Positions 47,745-59,081 of a stretch of DNA of 64,000 bases are shown here, piece by piece. Every line of letters begins with the position of its first letter. Position 1 is the stretch's first letter. The stretch covers positions 13,471,550 through 13,535,549 of the forward strand of contig OX393555.1 in NCBI GenBank assembly GCA_947650365.1, read 5' to 3'. The notes below the pieces were generated by a model. It was given only the letters and a program-made list of their open reading frames with translations. It did no database searches and was not told the DNA's origin. Both the position numbers and the translations under genes were made by a program. Source of the DNA: Chamaelirium japonicum (lineage: Eukaryota > Streptophyta > Magnoliopsida > Liliales > Melanthiaceae).

Positions 47745-49207
47745 ATGGCTTTCTTTCCCTCCCTCTTCTGCTCGCTGCTCTTCTCATGTCTTCTCCTCCA
47801 ATCATCGCATGCCGGTGGAGCAGAGCGGCGCCGCCTTCGGACCAGCAGTGCCGGCTCGATGCCGCCGGCCGCCACCTGCGCATCCTCCTCGTCCGCTGGT
47901 CTGGCAACAAAATCAATACAACCCTTCATTAATCCAATCATTCACCAACGGATCGCATAGTAGAGATCATGACAGGTGCATGTCTTTTTGCAGCATCAGG
48001 CGGTGGCGGTAGATTGGAAGTCTTCCATCGACACGGGCCGTGCTCGCCGCTCGGCCGCCAGCTGAAGCCGAACCACTTGGAAACCCTCCGGCGGGACCAG
48101 GCCCGCGTCCACTCGCTCCACGGCCGGGTGTCTTGCTCGACGGCCGGAGTGACCATCCTCGACCGGTCCGGTGCCTCGTACGGCATCCTCGACTACGTCA
48201 TCACCGTCGGGTTCGGAACTCCGACGAGGAACTTCACCGTGATATTCGACACCAGTAGCGACGTCTCGTGGATCCAGTGCAAGCCCTGCGTCTTCGAGTG
48301 CTACCAACAGAACGAGACCCTCTTCGACCCCTCCCAATCGTTGACCTACGCCAACGTGTCATGCAGCTCCGCCGATTGCCACTCGGCCGGCGGCGACTCC
48401 TGCGCCGGCTCCGCCTGCGTCTACTCCGTCAAGTACGCCGACAACGACTCCACCTCCGGCGTCTTCGCGCGGGATGACCTCACCCTGACGCCCTCTAGCG
48501 TGCTGAAAGATTTCATGTTCGGTTGCGGCGTGATGAACCACGGGTTGTTTGGCGGCGTCGCGGGGCTAATGGGCCTCGGCCGCGGCAGGGTGTCGCTGGC
48601 GTCACAGGCGTCCCGAAAATACGGCGGCGGCTTCTCCTACTGCCTGCCGCCGTCCGCAGACTCTACCGGCTATCTGAGCTTTGGGGCCGGTCGGCGACCC
48701 AACAAGCTGAAGTTCACGCCGTTGCTGACTAGGCCGGCGTCGCCATCCTTCTACTTCCTTGAACTAGTAGCAATGAGCGTCGGGGGAGTGAATCTAACTC
48801 TGCCGCCGGCGGTCTTCGATGCCGGGACCATCATGGACTCCGGCACGGTCATCTCCCGCCTGCCACCGTCCGTGTACTCCGCTCTTCGTGAGGAATTCCG
48901 GCGGCAGATGTCGGGCTACCCATCGGCCCCACCGTTTTCTCTGCTGGACACCTGCTACAACGTCACCGGGGTGGGATCGGTAACTGTGCCGGCGGTGGCG
49001 CTGCATTTCGGCGGCGGGGTCTCGCTCGATGTCGACCCGTCGGGGACGCTGTACAGGGGCAGCGACTCGCAGGCGTGCCTTGCGTTCGCGGGGAACAACG
49101 ACACGAGCTCGTTTTCGATTGTCGGGAGCATGCAGCAGCTGGGGTTCGATGTGGTCTACGATTCAGGGAGGGGATTGATTGGGTTTGGCCCCGGAGGCTG
49201 CAGCTGA
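47745..49207 (+). CDS. Nepenthesin-type aspartyl protease, gene 2, altered active site
   Basis: Tandem paralogue of gene 1, exons 47745-47898 and 47994-49207 with the same 95-bp intron, about 455 residues. Signal peptide, HRHGPCSP propeptide phrase, Cys-rich insert and C-terminal SFSIVGSMQQLGFDV are all kept. About 17 residue differences from gene 1 were counted by eye in the main exon. The striking one is in the first catalytic motif: FDTSSDVSW instead of FDTGSDVSW (GGT to AGT). That glycine is close to invariant in A1 proteases because it shapes the active-site loop. The second motif (IMDSGTVISRL) is intact. The reading frame is open with high GC3, so it is probably expressed, as a protein with reduced or no protease activity, or possibly altered specificity. 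Confidence 0.92.
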
Positions 49208-49377
49208 TGGATTAAAACTATTTTTTTCAGCCAACCAGTTGTCCACCTTTTTGCTTCCAACCTGACGTGGCACCGAACACAGCTGTACAAAACTTTTTAT
49301 ATAATCTTGCCTGGAGATTTCTGAAGGACAAAGTGGAATGGTGGCTGGCCGTGTGTTGGAGAAGAAATACTTGCATG

Positions 49378-49989
49378 CAGGGTGCTGATGGTTCGGATTG
49401 GTTCGGTTTTTTGATAAATGTGGAGCTGAACCGAAGTTGATCGGTTCTCTAGAAAATAAAACCGAACCAAATCAAATCGCTGATCGTAACCACATCGTGA
49501 GGCGTGAATGGTTGAGCCGCTAAGTTGGTTCAGATTTCATTTTTAAGCCTTTAACTTTGGATACTGCTATTTGCCCCTATAGAATTACTAGTAACAACCT
49601 TCATTTTTAACTTTGAGGTATTTCATAAGTTGGGATTTGGGGGTACTAGTAATTATGTGGGTGCAAATAGCAATACCCTTCCCTTTTCAGTTTCATCACA
49701 CTGTTGAACACTTAAAAATGTTGAATGCACCGAATGGTGGTAATTGGGGTCACCACCATGTGATGTACAATATTAGTGAGATTGTACACTATACAGTAGT
49801 AACTACTGAGGGTATAGTACCATTGGTTCGGGTTAAAAAACTCACAACTCAGAACCGAACCGACCATAGCAGATTTTTTTTTTTGGAGCTAAATCAAACC
49901 GAACGGTCAAAAATATCCGATCCAAACCGAATCAAATAGACCGGTTCGGTTTGGTTTGGCGGGTCAACCCGAACCGATGAACACTCCTA
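49378..49989. mobile_element. hAT MITE, 612 bp, 8-bp target duplication CTTGCATG
   Basis: It starts CAGGGTGCTGATGGTTCGG and ends CCGATGAACACTCCTA. The flanks are CTTGCATG at 49370-49377 and 49990-49997. Subterminal GGTTCGGTTT / AAACCGAACC motifs. It is absent from block A1, so it inserted after the segmental duplication. The interior, open for 108 codons at 49613-49939, has no known domain. Confidence 0.85.
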
Positions 49990-50029
49990 CTTGCATGGGA
50001 TAAGCTTTTGGGAACACAAAGTGGAATGG

Positions 50030-50268
50030 TGGGACTTGGGCGGGTTTGACCCGAACCCGACCCGTCAAACCCGAACAATGGACAAATATGGACAAACTTA
50101 GTTAAAATTTTGAACGGATTTGGACAAAAAAAAAAAAAATCAACCCGATTTCAATTTGGACGGACTTGGGCATCATCTTTCCTAATCTGAGGAACCCGTG
50201 TAGACAAGTACAGTGGCATACATGCTTATAGGGTTGATGTTGTTGATCCATAAGATGTTTTAGAGACT

Positions 50269-50311
<43 letters not shown>

Positions 50312-50640
50312 GTGTTGACTGATTTTATTTTTTGTAGTGGTGGCAATTGTTGGTTAATAGAACAATTTTTTTATTTTTTCTCGTTTTTGTTTTAAGAGAT
50401 CAAGTATTTCTATTTATTGTGATCAAATTAAACCCGTCCAATCTGACCAATCCATCCTTTTTTGGCAAATTGGGCAACTCGAGAAAGCCGGGCAACCCAA
50501 GCAACCTGACATGGGCAAGCACTGGTTGAGCTTCCCTGGGTTCCACGGGCAAAACGGATTGAGGTGTGTGTAGGTCGGGTTAGGCATGGGCAGACCCTTC
50601 AACCCACCCAAGTCCCACCCCTACCTCCGGGAATCACGCG
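50030..50640. mobile_element. MITE-like element G, copy 2
   Basis: Counterpart of 39686-40293: left GGTGGGACTTGGGCGGG, right CCAAGTCCCACCCCTACC, with GA run at about 50270-50310. Confidence 0.6.
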
Positions 50641-50689
50641 GTATCCCTGGAATCCCAAGTCAACTTCATATGGAATTATGGCTTTCACG

Positions 50690-51345
50690 ATAGGCCAGGG
50701 ACTGTTTGCATCTTGCAGCTTACCTCCTTTGGGCTATTTGGAACGAAAGAAACAATACCATTTTTTAGGAGCTGCACCTTCCTCTAAAAGGACTACTTCG
50801 GTAGCCCGGAACCTAATACTCCTCTCGGCAATATCGGTTGATGATATAAGAGCAGATGATACTAGTACACCTTACTTTTGGCAACAGCCCCGGGAAGGTA
50901 CCTTGAAACTCAACATCGATGCTTTTGTAGGAATGGCTCACTCTGCGTTTGGGTGACTTAGTCATAATGAAAGCGGGATTCCGATTTGTTGTGCGGGTAA
51001 AGTACTTCCTGGCGGCTCACCCATTGAAGCAGAATCTTGTGCCATCTTGGAAGGAATAAAACTTTGCTTACAGCTAAACGTTGACAACGTGATCGTGGAA
51101 GGCGACAATCTTTTTGTCATCACACTCCTGTTGGAGAAGGACACTCCTCCTCCCTGGTCGATCCATAACACGATTATGGATTGTATGAGACTATCCCAGC
51201 TGTTTGTACGTTGGTATGGAATCGGAGGCGCAGCGGAAGTTGGATTCGATCCAGAAGATCAATTCGTTGTGCGATCTATCTTAAACTTTTCATCCGAATC
51301 AAATATGTACGCTATAGATGAAACGAAAAACGAATCGAACCCCCT
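50690..51345 (+). pseudogene. RNase H (RVT_3-type) fragment, copy 2
   Basis: Counterpart of 40360-40935. It reads LKLNIDAFVGMAHSAFG, then a stop (50954-50956), then PIEAESCAILEGIKLCLQL and VIVEGDNLFVITLL in the downstream frame starting 51047. That frame runs on through HNTIMDCMRLSQLFVRWYGI to 51391. Catalytic Asp, Glu and Asp are visible but the frame is interrupted, so this copy is a pseudogene. Confidence 0.7.
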
Positions 51346-52206
51346 ACAGTCTTCTACTGAATCTAACATGACATTCAGTATGCATGCATGATGATAGATA
51401 TAGGGGCTCAGATGTGTTATACCTTCGTGCAAGATTGACACCGCGATGTCAATCTACATGGTTGAAGAAGAAGAAAGTATCCACTAGCTGGTTCTCTTCA
51501 AGTTCACCTTGTCTCGCAATCAGGCCAAATCCTAGCACTCAGATCTCTGAGTGTCTCAGAGTGCTAGCCCTCTCATATTATAAATCTCACAAACTCTCAA
51601 GAGATGAAGAGGTAAGTGAGTGAGTGAGAGAGAGAGAAAGGGATTTTTCTCCGTTTTCCCAAGAGACTCACAGAGAGAGAACCAGAGAAGCTTTCTGACT
51701 GACAAAAAAACGAGGATATTTTACCAAAAAAATATTTGAAGGGGGATGGATTTTCTCAGGAAAACCGTGAGGAGGGACCTCGGGAACTGTGCCCCCCTTA
51801 TTTTTTACCGATCCCCCTTTCTCCCTAACTGCTCTCTCTCTCTCTCTCTGTTCCGATTTCTTCCTTGTAACCATCCGAGATTCCCTGTCTTATCCCATCC
51901 CTAAAATCAAAAGGGAGGGATATTTGACTATTCAAATATTCCTCATCCCTTTATTAGAGGGATGACGGCACCATGCACAAACCTAATAGGATGGCTGGCC
52001 TATTAGGGCATGCGGGATATTTTGGTTGGACCAAAATGCCCCTCATGCAATTAGTAGTTGATCACCTAATGCGGGAGCGTGCATGGTCCGTTTTTCGTGT
52101 GCAATAATACATCCTAACAATTAGGGCACTTATCCACACTAGGTCATCACACCGTGGGTCGATGGATAGTGATTTTACTATTTACTAGGGTGACCTCAGT
52201 AAAACA

Positions 52207-52474
52207 TGGGGTGTCTCTAAGTAAAAGTCACTAAGTGATCATCCCGCATTCTAGTGCGACTCATACACACAGAACTAATCCTATGCGATCTAAAGGCAAC
52301 GTCGTGCATCTCTACACTACTTTGGGGTTGCCCCTTAGTGAACGCACTCAGCCCTGCGCACCTTCCATGCTCTTGTGCGATGCACTTTATGGAATGCAGG
52401 GTGGTTAGGGTGTATTTTCTTCAACTCTAATTATGTAGTGAGACTAGGAGAAAGTAAAAGTCTGACATGATTGT
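52207..52474. other. Unassigned sequence right of block A2
   Basis: Begins where A1/A2 similarity stops. No motif recognised; possibly the edge of the inverted-repeat element that follows. Confidence 0.3.
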
Positions 52475-54055
52475 ATATAAGGTGGAACCTTCAGGGACTA
52501 TGGTTTATGGCGTCCAACCAGGCCCAATTAACACACCACGCAAGTGTCTCCGTCAATCCTCTGGGTCTTAGTTAACCTGTATGGCCACCCAGAGTGCAAT
52601 ACAGGCTTCTTACACTCCAATCCTCCTAGACTTATTACACTCTCTAGCATACCCCTGCTCTCCGCTTAGTATTGGTAATACAATATCCCTCCACTTAGTG
52701 CCATGTGTCAACTCGAGCGGTGGAGAACACTGTAAGACTTAAGTGACCATCTAACTAGGTTCCTTCTAGGTTGACTATCATATTGCACCACCGGTTGCTT
52801 TGGCCAAGCAAACGGATCTGGTCAATAGCTCAACTATTGACTACCAGGCTTGGGTTTAGTGCGGTGTATCTCACACCAAGGAACCCACCTCCCAGTAGAG
52901 ATATGGATGGCATGTAGGAGTGGCATACCGATGCAACACCAACCAGCTAACTCAACGTACCGTGGTATTGAGTCGTGGTTAGATCCTTCACACGTTGGTA
53001 AACCAAAGTTACCCGAAACTGGTTAGTCCACCAGTCATGGTTCTATTGTAGCTCGTGTGTCCTTAGCGTGGATTTTCTGTATTAATATTAATAAAGATGA
53101 CTTTGATTATTGCTTTAATTAGAATACTACTCTGGTATATGATAATACTCATATATTAAAAGGACCCTAGGGAACACAGTAGGCCACTGAGGTGCATGGT
53201 GGATCCATGCTTGGGAGACCCAGTGGACCAGTTCTGTGTAGACCTAGAACTAGTTCACAACTTAGGTGATGCCGGTCGCTTCACCGAGAACAAGCCGTTG
53301 GCAGGTAGAGGATGTGGTGAAGTCTCCACCACGGGAACGTGGGATTCCCATTCACCTAACCAAGCACGATGATCGTGTTGAACAGGAACCAACATGGTGC
53401 ACAGTTCAGTGATTCAGACACTGGTGCAGAAACTGTCTTACTACTATAGATAATCTATCCTTAACCCTGAGGGACCATGTACACTGGGCCAACCAGTTGT
53501 GTGGTGCTTTGATGTGCCAACATGTGCGGACCTTCCATAGTCCAATACCATGGTACGTTGGGTTACCCGGTTGGCGCTTGAGTAACATATAATCCCTACA
53601 GGTTATCCGACGTCCAGTGTTGGATGGGTACATTTTGATGAGTCAATCTGTCCACACAGTTAACACAGGCATGGTGGTTGTCAGTATGACTGACGATATT
53701 CTAGATGCTAGACATAGCACCGGAAGGTGTGTGGTATTATAGATGACAAGTCATCAAACCCTAGTCAGATAATCGATCAGGATCTAACGGTGCTCCCCAC
53801 CGCCCGAGTCGTATCATGGCACCAGTAATAGGAGGGACTATGGATTATCGGAGTATAGTAGAGAACAGGGTTACGAGGGAGTAACATAAGTTTAGGATCA
53901 CTAGAGTTCAACTCATGTCGCACTCTGGGTGGCTACGCGGGTTAATCGGATTAGGGCTGATTAACAGAACTTTCGGTGTGTCACCGGAACAGTTAATCAG
54001 GGATCCGGTTGGAGCTAGAGATCCCGAACCCTGAAGGTTCCACCCTGTCGTTGCG
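52475..54055. repeat. Diverged inverted repeat, about 1.6 kb
   Basis: Arms are about 52475-53040 and 53490-54055. AAGGTGGAACCTTCAGGG faces CCCTGAAGGTTCCACCCT. GGCCACCCAGAGTGC, GTGCCATG...CGAGCGGTGG, CCAACCAGCTAACTCAACGT and TGGTATTG recur complemented in the right arm. Arms look only about 65-75% identical, so it is older than the PPR palindromes. No protein similarity is seen; origin unknown. Confidence 0.7.
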
Positions 54056-54147
54056 TATAGGAATTGTTCTCCAACCTAGTTGGATACGTTGGATGCGAAG
54101 TAGCACGATGGAGCACAAGCCCGGAGCCAAAGAACCTAATTCACAAG

Positions 54148-54997
54148 TGTTATGGGCCGTAGGGGTATTTTGGTAAATACTAAAATATGGCTCAGAACAT
54201 ATTGAATATGGATCTTAGAATGAGTGGAATAATTCCAGAAGCTCACAGGCGCTGACGAAACTTGATTCCGAGTAGCGCACCTCACTCAGTCTCTCTTTCA
54301 GTTTTCCACTTTCCGTGAAGGGCGTTTTCGTCCAGGCTTCACGATAGACATTGGAAATCCCTAAAAACCGCCCCCCCTCTATCCTTATCTATATAGGGCC
54401 GGCCCTAGCTTCCTTGAAGCCATGGGAGACCGGCCCTATAAGAGAATAGGGAGAGGGAGGGGCCGGCCTTAAGGCTCCCTCTCCTCCAAAAATCCGAACC
54501 CCCACCCAAGCCTCCTCCTTTGTGGTTTCGGCCAAGGAAAAGAGAGGAAGAAGAAGGGAGAAGAAAGAGGAAGGAAGGAGAAGGAAGAAGAGAGAAAGAG
54601 AAGGAGGAAACCTCGTGGCTCGCCATCGTCTTCGCAACGGATTCCTCCGTCGGCTCGTAATCCTTACACTCAGAGATGGGATTTCGAGGATTCTTCAATT
54701 CGCAAAGGACAAGGTGCTATATGACAGTTTTCCTTGCGATTCAAGTGCGGTTCTTCATCGTTTTGACATCTCCAGATCATAGATCCATAATATATGATGA
54801 ATCTAAACATCTAACTAGATGCATGTATGTCTTCCGTAGATCGTAGTATGCCTCTAGGGTGTCCGCACATATGCTAAGATCATAGATTTGCATGTAGATT
54901 GTTTTATAGCGAAATTGTAATGAAATATACACAGTATGATCTTCGGATCTTTCTTTTGCTTTCGCTGCGACTCTGATAAGTGGATCCAATTCCAACA
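54148..54997 (+). repeat. 5' LTR of the copia element
   Basis: About 850 bp from TGTTATGGGC to TTCCAACA, i.e. TGTT...AACA ends. A TATA-like CTATATAGGG near 54385 fits the U3 promoter. The primer-binding site begins 3 bp after the LTR. Confidence 0.78.
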
Positions 54998-56957
54998 ATT
55001 GGTATCAGAGCACGCTTTGGTGTGTGTTTCATATATGAATTCGTGAAAACATCATGTGAATATATGTTGGCATATGTTTTCGTCGGGGTTCGGCGTAGAT
55101 CATGCATATGGATTGTGCTATGTATCGTGTTTTTACAGGTGCCACGCTGAATAGTAATCTGTGATTGCATGCTTCCGGGGGTCGGACCTCGGATTTAATT
55201 TTACATTGATTATTATTGTGCTTGTGGATTTTAAGGCTCTAGATGGGCGAGGGTGGGGGTTGACCATCCTCGGTTCCCTGACCATGTTTCTAGGATTGTT
55301 TTCTTTTCTTTCTAGCGAAATTGTACACGAACGAGCACTTGCTCGGAGCGTGTTAGTTTTTCGGTCACAGGAAGAAGGAGATGATGCTATATTCATGGTT
55401 CGGGCAAGCGGTACCATGGCGTGCAAAGATCCGACGAAAGCGTGCACGTTGGCGATGATGGGGATCGTCGTCAGAGATCGTGCAGAATGAAAGAGCAGGA
55501 TATCTTGGCTGTGCTATTCAGGTTCAGGGGTTGGATCCTGGACTTGATTCAGTTTGGATGTTTTTCTGTTGTTTCTCTTTACTTAGTGTTTAGAGAACCC
55601 CGATGATAATGTGATTATCTATCTTACTTGTGAGTTAGTCTCTAGATCAGGCTTAGGGTTAGTACTAAACTTATGGATTCATCGGTGTCTCTATATGGTT
55701 CTAACACATGCGAATTCGGTGGCTAGCTAAAGGGAAAGGTGGTAACCGCCCTCGTGGTAGTTCACGTAGCCAAGTACTGTGCATCGAGATAGACGCAGTG
55801 TTAGATTTGTTTAGAGATAATTAACTAATGTCTCCATAAGAAGTATGAGAACCCTAGTAGGATGCCCTTTCCCCACGTGGTCCTAGCGACCAAGTTAGGT
55901 TAGGATTTCACTGTGTGATACCTGTTTCTAGATGACGTTTGATGGTAGTATGAACTCATCACGATTTAGTTATGCCACCATTAGGTTGAGGTCCGGCGGA
56001 GGTTGTCGGATGTCCCTATTTGGCCAGCATCGAAACCTGTAATAAGATGAGGTCTACTATGACATCAGGCATCAAATTGTGAACGAGGCGTCATCGTAGT
56101 GGGAGTCCTTTCCACATTGACCTTAGGCTAGGCTCCAAATATTAGGATTATGGGCAAACTAGTAAAGTATCGGGATCCTTGGAATCTATGTAATGTGATC
56201 CTTGCAAGAAAGGCGAAAGCTGAGTATTCAAGGTAGGGACTATGATATTTTCCGAGGATACTAATGCTTTGCGGGAGGGTTTGTAATCCTAGTGGGAGCA
56301 CGGTAGACCAGGGTCTAAGTCTAGGAGGTCGTGACCTTTCTAGATATGCATAAAACCTCATAAAGAAGGGATGTGTAAGAGGTTCCCTCCAAAGGGGAGC
56401 CTCTGGCCTCCACAATCAACCGGCTAAGGGTCTGGGTGGGAGGTACGCAGTTCTATATTCCCACCGGGTGAGAGCTGTGTTTCCTTCCATGCTGGTTCGC
56501 CTAGTGGTTTCCTTCGGGACATGGAGGATGCTGGTGGCAGTGGGTGACGATTTTTTCCTGCACCGCGGGAGCCTATGAACCCCCCTGCCGACACCACCTC
56601 GATTTATGGGAAGCATCTGCAAGTTTGTGTAAAGCCATCATTGCTGCGCACGCAGGTCACATAAAGCTGGCCAAAAGGAGACTGAGAGGTCTTTCAGTTT
56701 GCCCTGGGTAATTCTTATAAAGATTGAGTCGTAAAAACCCCGTTGGCAGAAGCGGTTGCATGCTCTCACCGAGATGCTGTCTCCAATTCAAGGCTGATAG
56801 TCTCAGTGCTCGAGCCCAAGGAATTTAGATTCCTGGATGTCTCCACTTGAGGTAGAGAAGACATAGCGGCTGGAGTAAATATTATCTATTTCTAAATTCC
56901 ATAAAATAGATTGTAGTAGACCCTAACTATTGCTCTAAACCATTATTTACAGAAATC
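54998..56957 (+). other. Primer-binding site and untranslated leader of the copia element
   Basis: TGGTATCAGAGC at 55000 is followed by about 1.9 kb with only short open frames and no domain. Long leaders are known in some copia lineages. Part of the leader may be additional inserted DNA; I cannot separate it. Confidence 0.6.
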
Positions 56958-59081
56958 ATGACCAAGCTCGACCCCCTTGCCTCCATACTTAATGATAACA
57001 AACTTACGGGTCCAAACTATGAGGACTGGAAGCGTAACTTGATGCTCGTCCTAAGGGTTGGCAAACACACAATTGCCCTAAGTACCCCTCAACCGGCCAT
57101 GCCGGGACCAGGTGCAACTGAGGCCCAGTTGAAGGAATGAAAATACTGGCTAGATGCTGATGAGATGTGCAAGTGCTACATAGTGGCATCCTTGCAGACC
57201 GTCCTTCAGAAGCAAGTCGAAGACATGGCCTTTGCTTCAGACATGATGCTCTACCTCAGGAAATGTTCGAGGGTCGTAGTCAGGTAACTCGTTACCTGAC
57301 CATCAAGAAATTGGTGTCCACGATGATGGCAGAGGGGACTTTAGTTCGGGATCATATACTGAAATTGTTTGGCTATGTGAACGAGCTTGGTTCCTTTGAT
57401 GTCATCTTGGATGCAGAGATCCAGACCGATATTTTCCTCGCGTCTCTGTCAGGAGCGTTTGAGGGCTTCGTTACCAACTTTAATATTAACCGGTTGGAGA
57501 TGTCTAACGCAGAGCTCCTAGCGGCGCTCCTGGCGGTAGAGGATGGGATGAAGGCAGAAGCCCAATCCCTGAACATAGAGCAAAATTCTTCTCTGAAAGC
57601 TAAAGGCAAGTTTCAGAAAAGAAAGTCTAAGAAGCCTGTGAAGATGGGCCAGGTGCAGTTGCAGGTTCCTAAGCAGAATGGTCCGGCGAAGCCCAAAGGA
57701 AAATATTTCCGATACGGTAAGAAGAGGCATTGGAAGGGCGACTGTCGTGTGGCTCCCAAGAAGGCTGAGACAGGTATATCTCAAATCCACATAGTGGAAT
57801 CCCTTGTAGCATCCAGTTGTTCGCTAGTTTCATGGATTGTGGATTCTGATTCCACTAACCATGCTTGCAATAATTTGCAGGGGTTCAAGGATTCAAGAAA
57901 ACTGGGTGATGGGGAGATGATCCTAAGCATGGAAACTGAGGCCGTGGCAGAGGCTGAAGCAGTTGGAGATGTCGTCTTGCAGTTTCTTGATGGAAGAAGT
58001 TTATTACTTAGAGACATACTTTATGTACCGTCCTTGAGACGAAACTTAATTTCTGTTTCCTTATTGAATAATGAAGGTTTTTCAGTTTTATTTGATGCTT
58101 CTGGTGTGTCAATTAAATTGAATGGTTCTTTTATTTGTAAGGAAAATATATAGAATGATCTTTATATAATTAACTCCAATCATAAGCAGGATAACATAAC
58201 TGAAGCATGTATGATTAATTCATCTAAAAGGAAAAATCTCTCAGATAATCCAACACTCCTTTGGCATCTAAGGCTTGGACACATAGCCTCAGACAGGATT
58301 CACAGGTTAGTTAAGGTAGGACTCTTAAGTCCAGATATTTCAGAAAGCTTACTGACGTGTGAGTCTTGCCTGGAAGGCAAGATGACTAAAAGATCTTTAC
58401 GAGCCAAAGGTAGCAGATCTAAGGAGGTTTTAGAGTTGGTACACACTGATGTATGTGAGCCCATAAGTGTCCGTGCCATAGGAGGCTTCGAGTATTTCAT
58501 CACCTTCACGGATGATCACTCGAGGTTTGGATACATATACCTAATGCGGCGAAAGTCTGAATCCTTTGATAAGTTCAAAGAGTTCAGAGCTGAAGCAGAA
58601 AAGCAGACGGGTAAAAGTATCAAGTCTCTTCGATCGGATCGAGGAGGCGAATACCTATCGAATAAATTTATTGGGTACCTGCGTGAGCATGGGATCGTAT
58701 CCCAGTTGACTGCACCAGGGACACCGCAACAAAACGGTGTATCTGAGAGGAGAAACCGAACTTTGTTAGACATGGTTCGGACTATGATAAGTTATACCAC
58801 ATTATCACCTAGTTTTTGGGGATATGCCCTAGAGACGGTAGCATATACTTTGAACTTTGTTCCATCAAAGTCAGTATCCCTAACTCCTTGGGAGCTGTGG
58901 TTGAAGTGAAAGCCAAGCCTACAACACTTTAGGATTTAGGGTTGTCCAGCACATGTGCGGAAGGACAAGCGAGATAAGATGGAGTAAAAAACTAAGGTAT
59001 GTCTGTTCGTTGGGTATCCAAAAGGGACAAAGGGTTGTTTATTTTATGATCCTGAGGATAGAAAGGTTATCGTCTCGACGA
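56958..59081 (+). pseudogene. Copia gag-protease-integrase region (fossil)
   Basis: Gag: LTGPNYEDWKRNLMLVL near the start and a UBN2-type stretch after 57300, then a degraded zinc-knuckle region near 57710. Protease: WIVDSDSTNHACNN near 57835. Integrase: LWHLRLGHIASDRI with CESCLEGKM (zinc-binding part) and the core HTDVCEP, TDDHSRFGYIYL, SDRGGEYLS, GTPQQNGVSERRNRTLLDMV (58211-58909). The order gag-PR-IN upstream of RT defines copia. The lineage within copia was not determined. Confidence 0.85.

Larger units (their letters stand above)
45105..52206. repeat. Segmental duplication block A2 (protease gene 2)
   Basis: Counterpart of 36117-41890, in direct orientation. It differs by about 710 extra bases at 45575-46285, by an hAT MITE (49378-49989) and by a much shorter GA tract near 51625. 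The right edge is at CCTCAGTAAAACAT, after which the sequence differs from A1. Confidence 0.88.
54148..59081 (+). mobile_element. Ty1/copia LTR retrotransposon, interrupted, 3' part not seen
   Basis: Fossil copia-type element. The 5' LTR is followed by a primer-binding site (TGGTATCAGAGC at 55000-55011, complementary to initiator Met tRNA as in most plant copia elements), a long leader to about 56950, then gag, protease and integrase regions to 59081. There the sequence is interrupted by another LTR element. The reverse transcriptase, RNase H and 3' LTR are not in view. It is broken, with at least two breaks in the visible coding part besides the interruption. Age cannot be estimated without the second LTR; decay suggests it is not recent. 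Confidence 0.85.
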
